From Hypsibius dujardini (Eukaryota > Tardigrada > Eutardigrada > Parachela > Hypsibiidae): a DNA stretch of 41,540 nucleotides. Within the stretch, counting starts at the first letter, position 1, and each line of letters starts with the position of its first letter. The translations under genes and the position numbers were made by a program. Below are positions 22,932 to 34,284 of the stretch, one piece after another. The stretch is from positions 1 to 41,540 of the forward strand of contig LRSR01008689.1 in NCBI GenBank assembly GCA_001579985.1, written 5' to 3'. A model generated the notes under the pieces. That model ran no database searches. It was not told the origin of the DNA and saw only the letters and a program-made list of their open reading frames with translations.

Positions 22932-24808
22932 CTACTTATCGGTAGTTTTTTGGCTGGTCGAGAATGTCTTGATAGACTGCCACGGCCGAAAAGCTGACCG
23001 TTCTGGATTGAAATTTTGCATCAATCCAAATGATGACTCTACCTTCAACTCGCTGGTGTTTTCTGTAGGACACTTTCGTGTAATCAGGTCTTCGGCAGTC
23101 GGTTGTGTTCTCCCAAGGTTGCCAAGGTCCGGCCGGCCAAGGTAGTACGGAGAGAACTTCAGTGGAGTGTACTTGACCTTTTCTGGTTTGAAACGGCCGA
23201 AAGCGTCCGTTTGATGAGGTAATTTTTGGAGTGGCGTTGGCGGTGCGGATTGCTCAAGGGACGCGCGGCGTTTGTACTTCGACAGCTTCGGAATGACTGG
23301 TGCCGGTTGGCTGGCCGATATGGAAAGGTCACACGGGGAAGCTCCTCCTGCGTAATCCTCCAGACTGCTGGTGCGGAGGATACGGTTGATCGAGCTGACA
23401 CTCGGTAGAGAATGGATGTCACAGACGCGTTGCAGCAGTAGGATATCGCGAATCTCCCAGGCAAAGATGGACGCGTTTTCTCGCTTCATGTGGAGGATCT
23501 TTTTGATGACCAGTGGCGTGGCGATTTGGAGCTATGCAAAAAATGCAAAAAATGCACCAAATGCACCAAATGCACAAAATGCAAAGAATATGTCTTTTCA
23601 CATAATTTACCTATGTATTATATACTTAGCTACAGTTGATGTGACTGAAATTTAATTTGGCAAAGAAGTTTAAAGTTCTGGTGGATTTATAGGACCAAAA
23701 GCGGCAGCGCTAACTTGGGGGCAATTTTCAGAAATGGATGCAATAGAGAACTGACTTAGAGCTCCGCCCCAAACAGACAAAAAACGATTCTGCTGATGCT
23801 AATGAATTCCAAATTGAATTCGAATAGGAAAGAAACCGTTCAAAAAATTATAAATCAAGCCTTTTCCAAGCATCAATGAAATCCGGAAAAGCGGAGTCTT
23901 CCGGTGTTTTCCGGACTTCAAAAAAATCTTCTACAAAAAAAGGTGTTCCATCGCTGTATTTTAGAAATAATAATTTGAAGACATTTTGCATCCAGCCTCT
24001 GAAAACGTCCCAAGTAAATCTGTTCTTGTCTGTCACTCGCGTGATTAATGCAACATTAGTCTTTAAAATGTAAAATATTCTAAAAAAGGATGAATTTAAT
24101 TAATATTTATTTTTATCTAATATAATCAATATAATATATAAAGCTCAAAACGCAAAAATACTGGACTAGTTAAGTAGCTTATTTATTTTGTGGTTACTCA
24201 CCTTCGGTTTACTGCCTCCGATAGATCCAGGTTTAATAGAGCCCGTTTCATGGTAGCGGGTGAGGATTTTGCTGACGCAACCGTGCGACACCAACAGCTG
24301 GCGGGAAATGTCACACGGCCGCACGCCCATGCAGGCAAGCTCCACGATCTTGCGTCGGATGAAATCCGGCAGTGGACGCCCGTTGACAAAGACTCCTCCA
24401 AGTTGATTTACCCCCGTTTGTCCTGCTGCAAGAAAATTAAAAGCAACAAATCGTAAATCACGCTTGCAATCTTAACAATATCCAAGAATAATTATCTCGC
24501 TTAAAAGTTAAAATCTTCCTAAACGATTATTTCACACACAAAAAAAACAACCAAACAAAAAACGGTTCAATATTGTGCCTGTGCAGGCATTTTATAGGGA
24601 ATTACACGTCCGTCTGAAATAATGCGTATAATTGCCATCCAATAAATTATACAGCGATAGCGAAAATTATTTAATGCTTGTATCAGAATTTGGAGAAAGA
24701 TCTTCGCGAAAGTCGATTAATATTGAAATTAAAGGAAGTATCACAGCAAACGGATGCGAGTCAAATCTAAATCGACTTATCTCATCTCTTACCCGTGTGC
24801 GGCATCAT
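22932..24808 (-). CDS. Poxn: Pox neuro, paired-domain transcription factor
   Basis: Exons 24808-24793, 24425-24202 and 23531-22932 give 279 aa. The 16-nt first exon encodes MMPHT and splices in phase to [13 protein letters not shown]. The PAI subdomain has [38 protein letters not shown] and [13 protein letters not shown]. The RED subdomain has [22 protein letters not shown] and [13 protein letters not shown]. The N-terminus, [15 protein letters not shown] and the extra residues before ATP match insect Pox neuro better than Pax1/9, Pax2/5/8 or Pax3/7. In flies Pox neuro sets chemosensory bristle fate. No homeodomain or octapeptide is visible. The 145-residue C-terminus is not recognised. Confidence 0.92.
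23848..24083 (-). CDS. Coding-like ORF nested in Pox neuro intron 2
   Basis: Minus-strand ORF of about 75 residues following a strong acceptor (CCTTTTTTAG) near 24084 and ending in TAA at 23848. The composition is protein-like: [18 protein letters not shown], then [16 protein letters not shown] and a C-terminal [10 protein letters not shown]. Its frame does not fit the phase-0 Pox neuro splice, so it is not an obvious alternative exon. It may be an exon of a nested gene, a transposon fragment, or chance. No family recognised. Confidence 0.3.
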
Positions 24809-26501
24809 TGGAAAATCGAAAAGGTCACGCCGAACGAGTCAAAATCAGGCAAGGGTTCGAGTCAAAATCAGGCAAGGGTTCGAGTCACAATCAGGCAAGC
24901 GTTTTGAAATGTGTGTGCAATGTGATTTCCTGGAGACACGCGCCGTGCGCTTGAGCGACCGCAAAGTTTTTGCACTAACCGAAATGCTAAAGTGTCATGT
25001 GTATTAAATGGATATCATGTAGCCTGCTAATAGAGGGACCCAATCAACTGGAGCAATGGTTGACAATCGTCATTTAAATAAACGGAGCACATAACGGAAT
25101 ACAGTCGCAGTTGCACCTGCCCCTTCCGTCACGGATACGCGGGAGACGAAGTTGCTGGAGCAGTTGATAGAGCAGTTAATCAGTCGTAATGAGGGGGTCT
25201 TGCGGTTGATACTTCGGTTGAGGGAGCCGCTAATAAGCCGGCTGGTTGACACGCCAACCCTTTTGCGCGGGCAACCGCGGCAGACAGACAGATAGACTCG
25301 CGCGACGACGCCCCTTCAGGGGACGACGACGGCAGCTGCTTCCTTTCTGCCGCACACTCACACACACACACACACACAAATTGTCGACCACTTGTTCTCT
25401 ATGCTAAACAGTCATTTCCGACTGGCTTTATCCCTGCGTGCCAGAGCGAGATTGCTTTTTCGGGAATCCGCGAGCATGAACTGTTCAGCTTGCTGTCATG
25501 AGTTCGTTACAATTGCGTAGATATACTCTCATATTACATCCCTCATTAGGGCGTGCCTCGTCTTTCTAAAATAATAATAACCGCTTTCGGCAGCCGGCTA
25601 AGCTCTTGGTTTTGCTCATAAAATATGTATTCAGGAATAATGCCATAAAATATCTATTTTTCGTTCGCACTGTGGCAGTGCTTATAGTCAGCTGCATTGA
25701 TGCAAGTTAAAAAAATTAAAGTTTTATTTTTCACGTGAGGTTAAATTTACCCGGAACTGTCGAGAGATTGCGACAAGAATGGAACAATAGCTGAAACAGA
25801 AGCCGCGCGAGTCATGACTACATGAATAACTGAAAATACAGATTTCACCTCATACTTGCGATATGCGATGAAATTTGTATTTCGGCTGACCCTCCACTTG
25901 GTCGATAAATCGACATGGATTTCTCTTTGATGGCAGGTGCTTGATTGTTTGATTGTATTATTATTATATTATTATTGTATGTATTAAAGAAACTTTGGTG
26001 GCAGCCTACATCGTATTATTAGACATGGTTGCAAATTTTAACCAATTTGACTTGTAAAAGGCCCTAAAATGCCATCCGCTTTTGTTATTGTAAGAACAAC
26101 TGCTTTTCAATGTTGAATATCTTCCGCCATCGGTGCGAAACCGTTTGTGACCATTCAAAATAATGGAACATCAAAATCAAATAATAGTTTTTGCTATATA
26201 TGCAAAAACACAACCTTTGTATAAGATATCGGGGAACATTAAGCTGCAAATTTGATCGGAAGTTCTGCGAAACATGGAGCTCCACCGGCTTCACGCACTC
26301 TGTTAGCGCAAATGACATTTTTTTCCCCGACAAAAGCTCCCCTCCTTCTCGGTGGTGGATTCGCTATCAATCCCTTTCAGTCTCATACCCCGCCATCGGG
26401 AAGTTCCTACCTCACTGTCAACAGGTCCTACCTCACTAGTCATCATCATTAGCGAGGCAACCCAAATTGCATTAACTTTCATCATCCTCAAAGGACCATC
26501 C
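24809..26501. other. Spacer upstream of Pox neuro
   Basis: Holds about three direct copies of a 22-bp unit (GAGTCAAAATCAGGCAAGGG..) at 24834-24902, a (CA)n run near 25357-25378 and a single-arm family A element at 25862-25956. It should include the Pox neuro promoter. No coding exon is supported. Confidence 0.45.
25862..25956 (+). mobile_element. Family A element, single-arm copy
   Basis: Matches the left arm of the element at 7307: TTCGGCTGACCCTCCACTTG, GTCGATAAATCGACATGG, CTTTGATGGCAGGTGCTTGA. The opposite arm is absent, so it is a truncated or half copy. Confidence 0.8.
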
Positions 26502-26629
26502 AACGACGCACCCTACACCAACGACACACTCTGCACCAACGACGCACCCTACACCAACGACGCACCCTACATCAACGACACACTTTGCACCAACGACACA
26601 CTCTGCACTAACGACGCACCCTACACCGA
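26502..26629 (+). repeat. 18-bp tandem repeat encoding NDAPYT/NDTLCT hexapeptides
   Basis: Seven units alternating AACGACGCACCCTACACC and AACGACACACTCTGCACC, all in the frame of the following MAM-like exon. It may be coding or lie in an intron just upstream. Confidence 0.75.
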
Positions 26630-29395
26630 CAGTTGGTTCCGACTTGCTCTAATCATCACTACTGCCGACGGTTTCCAACAACCGACAACGCCATGGAACA
26701 CCCATAAATTCGTTAGAATCCTCGAACCGCGAAAGTGGCAGACAGCACGTGTTGACCTATGCGAAGGCGTTAGTTTTCGCTTGCAATTTGAAGTATCCAG
26801 TGGAATGGCCGTGCGATTGGCCGATTTCGTGATGAACAACGAGAAGAAGGTACTCGCACGCATCTACCGCGCCAGCACCAACCCGGTCGATTGCACGGTG
26901 CGGTCATTCACGCAAGATACCACGGAAACAATGAAGTTGTTTGCTGATCGATTGGGACGCGGCAGTCGCTCAGTACCCGCTGACGTACAGCTAGGCAAGG
27001 TTTTGAGGTTGGTCAATTCCTCGCAGGTACGAAAGACAACTGCGCCTCATGTCGGTCAACATGCAGGCCCTCACTGAAAGTGACCCTTCGTTTTACCCTC
27101 CCGAAGAAAATTATCCGAAATACGGTTACAATCGATAACGGTTATATTTACTGTCTTAAATACAGTTCCGTATTACGTAACAAAGCAGCTTGTAACCCTT
27201 TTTAGTCCCGGAATTAGAAAGATGACCAAACGGAGTACCATTTATGACACTCATTGGGACTTTAGACGTTTTTCCTGAGTAAAAGTTTGAAAATGGAGAA
27301 AATCTTGTCGATCTCAATAAATTTGTTAAGCACGGAATTCAAAAATACTTGTAGTGCTGATAAAGAACGAGTACAGTGGTAATTGACCACTGGCCGTTCT
27401 GTCGTTCTGATAATCAAAGTATCTTCCTCATTGTGAATTTCATTGTTCCAGTTATTGTGAGTTCCTGTTAGCTCAACGGTATTTTTTTCCATTTTTTGTC
27501 TCACCCCTAGCGGCCGGTTGGTCATGCCAAATGATCCAAATTGTTTTGTGATCAAGGAGAGAGCATTTGGGCAAGACTGGTCCATTGGTCAACCAAGTCC
27601 ATAATTCTAGCTGTTTTGGCATCCAATTTTGGGATGCAGTTATAGATTCGTTTTGGTATGGACAAAAAGATAGACCGCCAAATTGTAACTTACCTTGGTG
27701 CCGTTTCGAGAAACATAAACAATTTCAATTAGGGTTATTACTGTCATTTTTTTCGTCAGGAATAAACCGCATGTAATTAAAACGCAAAGATTATTTTAGT
27801 TTTGAGTGTTAAAAATCTGAGTATCTGTCCAAAAAGTTCAAAATTTAGTAAATTTAAAAAAGTTTGCAGAATCAAACTACTTCTGTGAAAAAAAAAACAT
27901 ATTGGCAGCGCAAAACAATTTTCGTTGCCAACACGTTCGGCGACCCGGCTTGAATTGTCAAGCGCCGGCTTGTTTGCATTAAAGCATTGCGCACCCTTTG
28001 GCCAGAAAAATCGAGACGCTCGATTTGTCAAGAGGCAATTTGTTACCACAAGGCTGCAGGCTATGTAGAAAAGTGCTTTGACTTGAGGCGGAAACAGTTA
28101 GCCACAAGACCACATGTGTTTAGTCTGCAGCCTTGTGGTAACAAATTGCCTCTTGACAAATCGAGCGTCCCGATTTTTCTGGCCAAAGGTGTATTAAGTA
28201 TTCATAAGGTTTAGTCGGGTGAAAATATGGACATCTGAAAAATGGGCTAACAGAAAATCCTAGAGATTATGTTTGATTAATACTTAAAGTTGTTTCTCAC
28301 AAGTTTTGTGTTTGAGATAGCCTTGCTTGTTGATAAACATACGTTTAAGCCCTGCTGAGGTAAAAATGTCTGAATTTCTTTTTATTCGAAATCCGAAGAA
28401 GAAAGTGCATTCCCCAAGACAAATGGCCTTTTCCAAACAATTACACCATTACTAACCGCGACTTTTTCAGAAAAGGAGCAGTGTTTTATGCATTGCCCGA
28501 AACCCTTGGATTGGATCCCCTATCAATACCTGGACATGGGGCATTTCTATCCGTGCACAAGGACAGCAACGTCGTCGGTGATATCAAAGGCCGAATGATG
28601 GTACTCCAAAGTTCGCTGACACTCGTCCTCAAGCCATTGGGGCAATGTTCCTTCTGGTATGAGAGGATCAATTGCAACGTAGAGATGCACTTATATTGAA
28701 CGACAACCGAAAGGCACAACCGAAAGGGACCGGCCACTCGGCGACTCCGGAACACCGAGCGAGAAATACCCTGACGCTTACTCTTCTCGATAGTGAGGGG
28801 GTCGCAGTCTTTGCGTCTTACACACTTCCGCCGACAAGACATAGATCGGAAATTATGATTTGTGACTTTGCCTTTCCATCCAGCAGTCCGCATGAAAAAT
28901 AAACGTACACTGACAGAGTTCTGTTCTATATTTAGTTTCAATTTCATGTTACTTTTTCCAATCTCCTGCAGTCGGGTTCTTCAGTCTGAAACAGGTTTGG
29001 TACGACGGGGAGTGGGTGAGTTTACTGTGTGTTCTACCGGGATAAACTTAGTTTACCAAAGGAATTTCAGGCTTCCAGTCAGATCCGGCTCCACAATCAT
29101 CAGGCCAGCCGTTTTGGTCCGCAGTCACCAAAATCAGCTTGAAAAATGAAAGAGGATTTGCCGTCACAGATGGAGGTAATTATATAACCCAGACATTTAG
29201 GTCTCGATTCCTTCCTTGATTCCTTCGAGAAGACTACAGCCGTTTGTAGTGCACGCTTGCATGGCGCTCACGCCTTGAATTCTTCTTGCAGCAGCAGATG
29301 CCCTGAACTCGGCTTTTCAGTCGAACCATCACAAGCGCCATCTTATTACATGGACTCTGTTTGCACTGGGTCTAATAATTCTTGGTGCTGTCTGA
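26502..29395 (+). CDS. MAM-like domain membrane protein, gene model incomplete
   Basis: Two coding blocks. Block 1 (about 26640-27026, donor after CAG) contains KWQTARVDLCEGVSFRLQFE and ADFVMNN, the look of a MAM domain end, then a further domain start. Block 2 has exons 28471 to about 28792, 28972-29015, 29079-29175 and 29292-29395. These give GHGAFLSVHKDSNVVGDI, LGQCSFWYER, NTLTLTLL, QVWYDGEW and PFWSAVTKISL, in MAM-like order. They end in one transmembrane segment (ITWTLFALGLIILGAV) and a stop. MAM domains are extracellular adhesion modules, so a type I cell-surface protein is inferred. The frame changes between about 28670 and 28700 and I found no good intron to explain it. Exons between 27027 and 28470 and the start are unresolved. 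AATAAA at 29398-29403 follows the stop by three bases. Confidence 0.45.
27991..28192. mobile_element. Family F fold-back element
   Basis: Inverted arms of about 70 bp: CTTTGGCCAGAAAAATCGAG, then ACGCTCGATTTGTCAAGAGG and CAATTTGTTACCACAAGGC, ending CTGCAG on both sides. The centre is about 55 bp. Arms differ at one or two positions. It lies in an intron or gap of the MAM-like gene. Target duplication is not clear. Confidence 0.8.
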
Positions 29396-29807
29396 TAAAT
29401 AAAGGTAAAAGGCAACCAACTGACGGTCAGCACGGGCGAATGCAAATATGCGACATATCCCAACATATGCAGCAAATGCTATTGTAAAATGTTCGTTTGC
29501 GGTTGCCTTAAAGTTTTTTAAGGTGATGATGATTTTTTGAACATGATCGTAGGATAAAGGAAACACCTTCACAATCACCCCGACTCGGATAAATACGGAT
29601 GCTTACGTTCGAGCACAGTTGACAATCGGTCGGTCAATGACTCGAAACCAACCTGGAAAACCAAATCTCGGACCTATTTATCCATCCAACCCAGCTAATT
29701 GTAGGGAGAAGGTTAAAAAATTGAGACGCTTATAATCGAATTTGTCGAAAAGTATTGGCATGAAATATGAGATAATAACTCATATAGGATGCGCTGACAA
29801 GAAGTGT

Positions 29808-31984
29808 TCAAATCAGACTGGGCAGATCGGCTGAGCAAGCTGTAGTATTCCCCATGTCCAGAGGCTCGACAAATTTTTCGTTCCGCTGAATCAGGAACCC
29901 CACGTAGCCAACGAACATGCAGGAAAGCTGAAACACACAAGGTTAATAAACATCAGATTCATAATGTCGAGATTCTTTTGACCTCTCACACTCACCGATA
30001 AGAGGAACGGCCTCTTTAGCACGACACAACCGCCGACTGACAAGACAATTTGCCTCCGGCTGGAAAGCTGCACAAAGTCTCCCATCTGCACGGCGTTGCG
30101 TACCGTGACCCCTCCTGTCTGAATTAGGCCGACTTGTCCCGCCAAAACCAGCTCTTGCGCTAATTCAACCGACCTCCGACCCTGCAGCGAAAACAACGGC
30201 CTCATCTCATCCAAGACTAGACCAGGACTTACCCCTCCCTGGGACCCAATAGAACTCTGGCTCTTTTACTTCTCCCTGAATACATCACTAGGGGCAAAAT
30301 AGCGCCCTGAGTATTTCACCCTTCCCATGCTGTTCGTTTGTCCGTCTATCCGTCCGCTGTCCTTCTGTCTGTGTCTGTCCGTCCGTCCGTCCGTCCGTCC
30401 GTCTATCCATCGCCGTCGTCTGTCCGTCATCCGTCCGTTCATCCGCTATTCGTTCAGCCGTTGCCCGTTGTTCGACCCTCTGTCCAACAACGGACGGATG
30501 GTTAATGGACGGACAACGGACGGACGGTTAAGGGACGGACAACGGACAGACTGATGGACGAACAGACAGGCAACATGGGAAGGGCAAAACAGCAGGAGCG
30601 CGATTAGATCACTGATGATGTGTACAGAGAGAAGTAAGATAGCCGGGGTTCTATTGGGCCCCAAAAAGGGGGGAGGGGGTAAAATTGTCACACCGTTAAA
30701 CTAAATTACGCTACAAAAAAAGTAACAAAAACTAAACTGAAACTTTTAGTTACTAAATTTTCGGCTTTAGGTTTTTAAGTTGGCCAAAAAGCTAGTTAAA
30801 AGTTTTAGTTACTAAAATTTAACTGGAAAAATATAAAAAACTTGAATTAATCAGCTAATTTCGATTAAAAGTAGAATAAAGTTTTAGTTGTTAAAAGAAG
30901 CTAAACCAAAAATCCTTAGTAACTGATTTTTAGTTGACTAGAAAAACTAACTAACTGACAAATTTTCGTTTTTGCTATCTTGATTCAAGATCCGTTTAAC
31001 AAAAGTGCCTCGCGTACGAACCTCTTCGGCAAGATTTGCAGCAAAAAAGACCACAATCAGAATCACGGCCACGTCATATTTAACTGACAGCATCGTAGTC
31101 CCCTGCTCCATGGGCACTTTAGTTGATCGAAAGAGAGTCGCGACGGCGGAATAGACACTGAGATTGGCATTGATCATGAGAAGGAACAGCTGCGAGCGGA
31201 GTAATCGTTCGTGCCGGCGATAAACACGCCACAACTCCTCCCGCAAACTAAACAACTCCTTCAACCCAGCCAAAAGGTTCTCTCCGTGGTCGTTGCTGTT
31301 GATGACGGGGCGACTTGCCAGGACCCGTAACGTCTCACACTGCTTGCGGTTGTACCGGACACATTGCGACCGTAGCTGCTCCATCAGATGCACGTAGACA
31401 ATAACGATCGTGGTGTAAAGAAAACTTCCGCTGAAATCGGCAATGTAGTACAGCACAAAAATCAGCCATTGCGGCGCGACAAAAAATCCCCACAGAATTC
31501 GATAGTTCAGATCGTCGATCGTGAGGAGCGTGGATACCTGAAGGATCAGGCGAACACACACCAGGCCTTGCAAGGTGGGGAAAAGAGCTTTTCGGATGAG
31601 ATTTCCTCGATTGCTACCGCGTGACTCTGTTTCGCGTGGGTTCTGCCGGAAATAAAGCTTCCTGAATTGTCGGCTAGATATGACGAAGAACGTTACGGAG
31701 CTGCAATATTTCCAGAAGGTGATTTGAGAATTCAGGATGGCCAACAGCGAGATTGCGCGACTGTGGAGGTTCATGTAGCGAGCCCATATCGTATGATGCT
31801 TAATCCAATCTATGACGTCGTGTAAAAGGAACAACCACAGTGCGGTTATGGGCAGGGCAAATTTCAGTAGATTCAAGATGGACGCTGTGCAGGTAGGTCC
31901 ACGGAGAACTTCTGTGAAAGCTGTTGACAAAGATAAGAAATATCGAACGCCCGGGAGGAGGTGTGCCTTATTAGAATCGGACAT
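29808..31984 (-). CDS. Gustatory-receptor-like seven-transmembrane protein
   Basis: Exons 31984-30956, 30181-29996 and 29927-29808 give 444 aa. The large first exon has repeated hydrophobic segments (LNLLKFALPITALWLFLL, VAPQWLIFVLYYIADFSGSF, YDVAVILIVVFFAANLAEEV). The two short 3' exons give QMGDFVQLSSRRQIV and a last membrane helix ending FLIQRN. The long first exon, conserved-length loops and two phase-0 introns near the C-terminus are typical of the insect Gr/Or (7tm_7) superfamily, which are ligand-gated chemoreceptor channels in sensory neurons. The TYhxxxxxQF-type signature is not intact, so assignment rests on layout and topology. Intron 1 carries (CCGT)n repeats and a TTAGTTACTAAA-rich tract. 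Confidence 0.65.
30327..30560. repeat. (CCGT)n / (ACGG)n inverted microsatellite in the receptor intron
   Basis: CCGT-rich sequence at 30340-30440 is followed by ACGG-rich sequence at 30487-30548, so the two halves can pair as a hairpin. Confidence 0.75.
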
Positions 31985-32004
31985 GATGGGAAAGGAACAC
32001 GAGT

Positions 32005-32076
32005 ACAGTACGGTACAGTGCGAGTACGGTACGGTGGTAAGGTACGGTACGGTGCAAGTACGGTACGGTGGTAAAG
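32005..32076. repeat. GTACGGTACGGT imperfect tandem repeat just upstream of the receptor start
   Basis: GTAC-containing units of about 27 bp (AGTACGGTACGGTGGTAA) are repeated within 20-95 bp of the receptor ATG, in its promoter or 5' UTR. Confidence 0.7.
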
Positions 32077-33002
32077 TATTCCTAAACAGTTAAACCGAAC
32101 GCTAGGTGAGAAGCATGTAATTTCTCCCATGACCGTGAAGTGAAATTGGAATGTTCAAAGAGCTGCTGCAACGTTCACTACCCGAAGTCGTGGGTAGGAA
32201 TCGCTGTCGTGGGTAGGGATCGCTGTCATGAGGAGCCTGTGTTCGTTCGGCTCGTCTTAACTTAGCCGCGATGCAACGCCTGACTCAGCGTTCAATCTCA
32301 TCGTTCGTATTCCTCGACCTGACTTTCATAGCGTACGGCAAACTAGCCCGAGTATGGTGTGCGTTCATCGTGTATCGCAAAAGAATGTGCCAGTTTGAAC
32401 AGATGTTACACTCATCCTGGCCGGTTCTTAAACAACAAAGAAAAGATTCTTGTGGCACCAGACGTGGAACTTCCGCTTCCAATCACATGGCGGTCAGCCT
32501 GCAGCAAGTTCAGCAAGAACATCCAAGCATGCGATAGTGGCGCCGCCATCGGTCCAGCTCTCTTATGAGAAATTCTTTGCATTCAAAATATCTAATTTTT
32601 TATTCAATGTACATTTATATCAATCTATTATTTTTATTATTTCAATTATTTCAATTATAGATACTTCAAATATTTATTATAGATATTTTATTTTAATTAA
32701 TTTGGATAGGAAACACAGACCTGAACTCTTACTGACAAAAAATGCTGCATCATTTTTCAGCAAACTGAATGCGCTTTTTTTGAAAAATGTAAAGACTAGA
32801 AAATTAACATCGAATATTTTTCTTTCACCAGAACTAAGACGCTTTCAGGATGTCAATCGTTTTTGTTCGGTTTATCACTTATTTTTGCAACTGCACAACC
32901 ATAAAATATGTAAAAGTCATACATTGATTGATTGACTGGGTGGGGAATTGGGACGAGCAATTATGATAAAGTAGTCAATCAAAGACAATCCAGCGCTAGG
33001 AG

Positions 33003-33292
33003 GTACCGTATTCCCCCGATCTCAAGGGACACTTTTATGCCCTACCAGTTAATTTCATCCACCCCGGATCTATCTTATCTGTTCATCACCGTTTGCTATT
33101 GTTTACCTACAATCAATCAATCAACTGATTGAATGTGTGCGTTAAAAAATCCCGCTTAATCAATCAATCAATCGCTGCCAAGTTGTGCTTAAATTTCAAC
33201 CAATCACGACACAGTGAATCCGACTGAACAGTCAACCGATGAGGGGAGGGGGTGGGGCTTAACTGTCCCTTGAGATCGGGGGAATACGGTAC
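33003..33292. mobile_element. Family B fold-back MITE, copy 1 (290 bp)
   Basis: Terminal inverted repeats GTACCGTATTCCCCCGATCT + CAAGGGAC on the left, and the exact reverse complement on the right ending GGGGGAATACGGTAC. TA at both ends fits mariner-type targeting (TIR starting CCGTAT). The interior has (AATC)n and CCAATCACGACACAG. A relative lies at 40306-40584. Confidence 0.9.
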
Positions 33293-34284
33293 ACTGGTCT
33301 AAAAACCCGTTGTCAATCGATCGCTTAATATTTAAAAAAATGTCAATACTTATTAATTAATTTATTTCTTTAATGAGCGCGCTCTTTGGGCAGCGCTCGC
33401 ACCATCTCGGAAGTGGAATGATTTTTAAACAGCACGGGAAACTATCGATCATTCTTGCCAACTGAACAGCACTCTGCAACGAACAGACTGGACAGTTCAA
33501 CTTTCACTCAATCAATCAATCACTCAACTTCACACGTTCAACCGACCGTCACGTCTCCTACACTGCTCTAATACGGTAGTTTGTTAGGATCTTTTGCAAT
33601 CCCCGGGATCTCTGTACTCCACAGTAAGCAGTATGCACCTTGGTCTATCCTCTTCCTTGGACGTCTAGTTCCTTGCTTGTTGATTGAATCTACAGTTATA
33701 TTTAATGAGATGTTTTATCGCGAAGAAGGAAAAAACATTTTAAGCTTTTAGAGTTCAAAGCACAGACAATTCCTTCAATGGTCCGATCTACTGGACAATA
33801 TATAAATGAGACTGGACTATTCATTGAATATGGTAAGCGGCCACTGAAAATGGTTACACTTTTAATTCAGCCATTGCAACAACGATCGGATTGAATCCCT
33901 AAGTGTCGGGGCAAAAAGTGTCAGAATTCTCCATCCAGTTCAATATACTGGCGAATATATATATATATATATATATACTCTACACACACAAGGAGGCAGT
34001 GCAGTCATTGAACCGGTAGAGAATTCTCAAAGATTCTATGCTGCACAACGGCCGAATCGAAGTTGCCGCGGGCTCCCCGCACCAAACACTCACAACCTGT
34101 TCAAGGTGGTCTCAGGGTGCGCACACACAAGAGCGAGTATGACACGCCGTTGGCCGTTCATCATCAACAGAGACACGCGAAACGTCTGCAACGTTGATGC
34201 TGTGTCTCCATCGGCTGATGAAGAGTGTGATCGAGTCTTCGTCATCACTTCCGTAATTTTCCACATCCTCCAAAAAAGATCATC

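Larger units (their letters stand above)
31985..34284. other. Spacer between the receptor and ABHD14
   Basis: Contains the GTAC repeats, a short direct repeat CGCTGTCGTGGGTAGG near 32183-32225, the family B element at 33003-33292 and an (AT)n run near 33957-33976. Some ORFs occur in 32270-32935, but they lack family motifs and convincing splice structure, so I leave them out. Confidence 0.45.

Noticed and set aside
23226-23408. Plus-strand ORF over the Pox neuro last exon
   Set aside because: Antisense shadow of a well-supported paired-domain gene.
27262-27585. Minus-strand 107-aa ORF within the MAM-like gene span
   Set aside because: AT-rich, no motif, and no in-phase continuation found.
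32271-32935. Plus-strand ORFs of 88 and 161 residues
   Set aside because: No family motif, AT-rich second half, no convincing splice partner; chance frames cannot be excluded.
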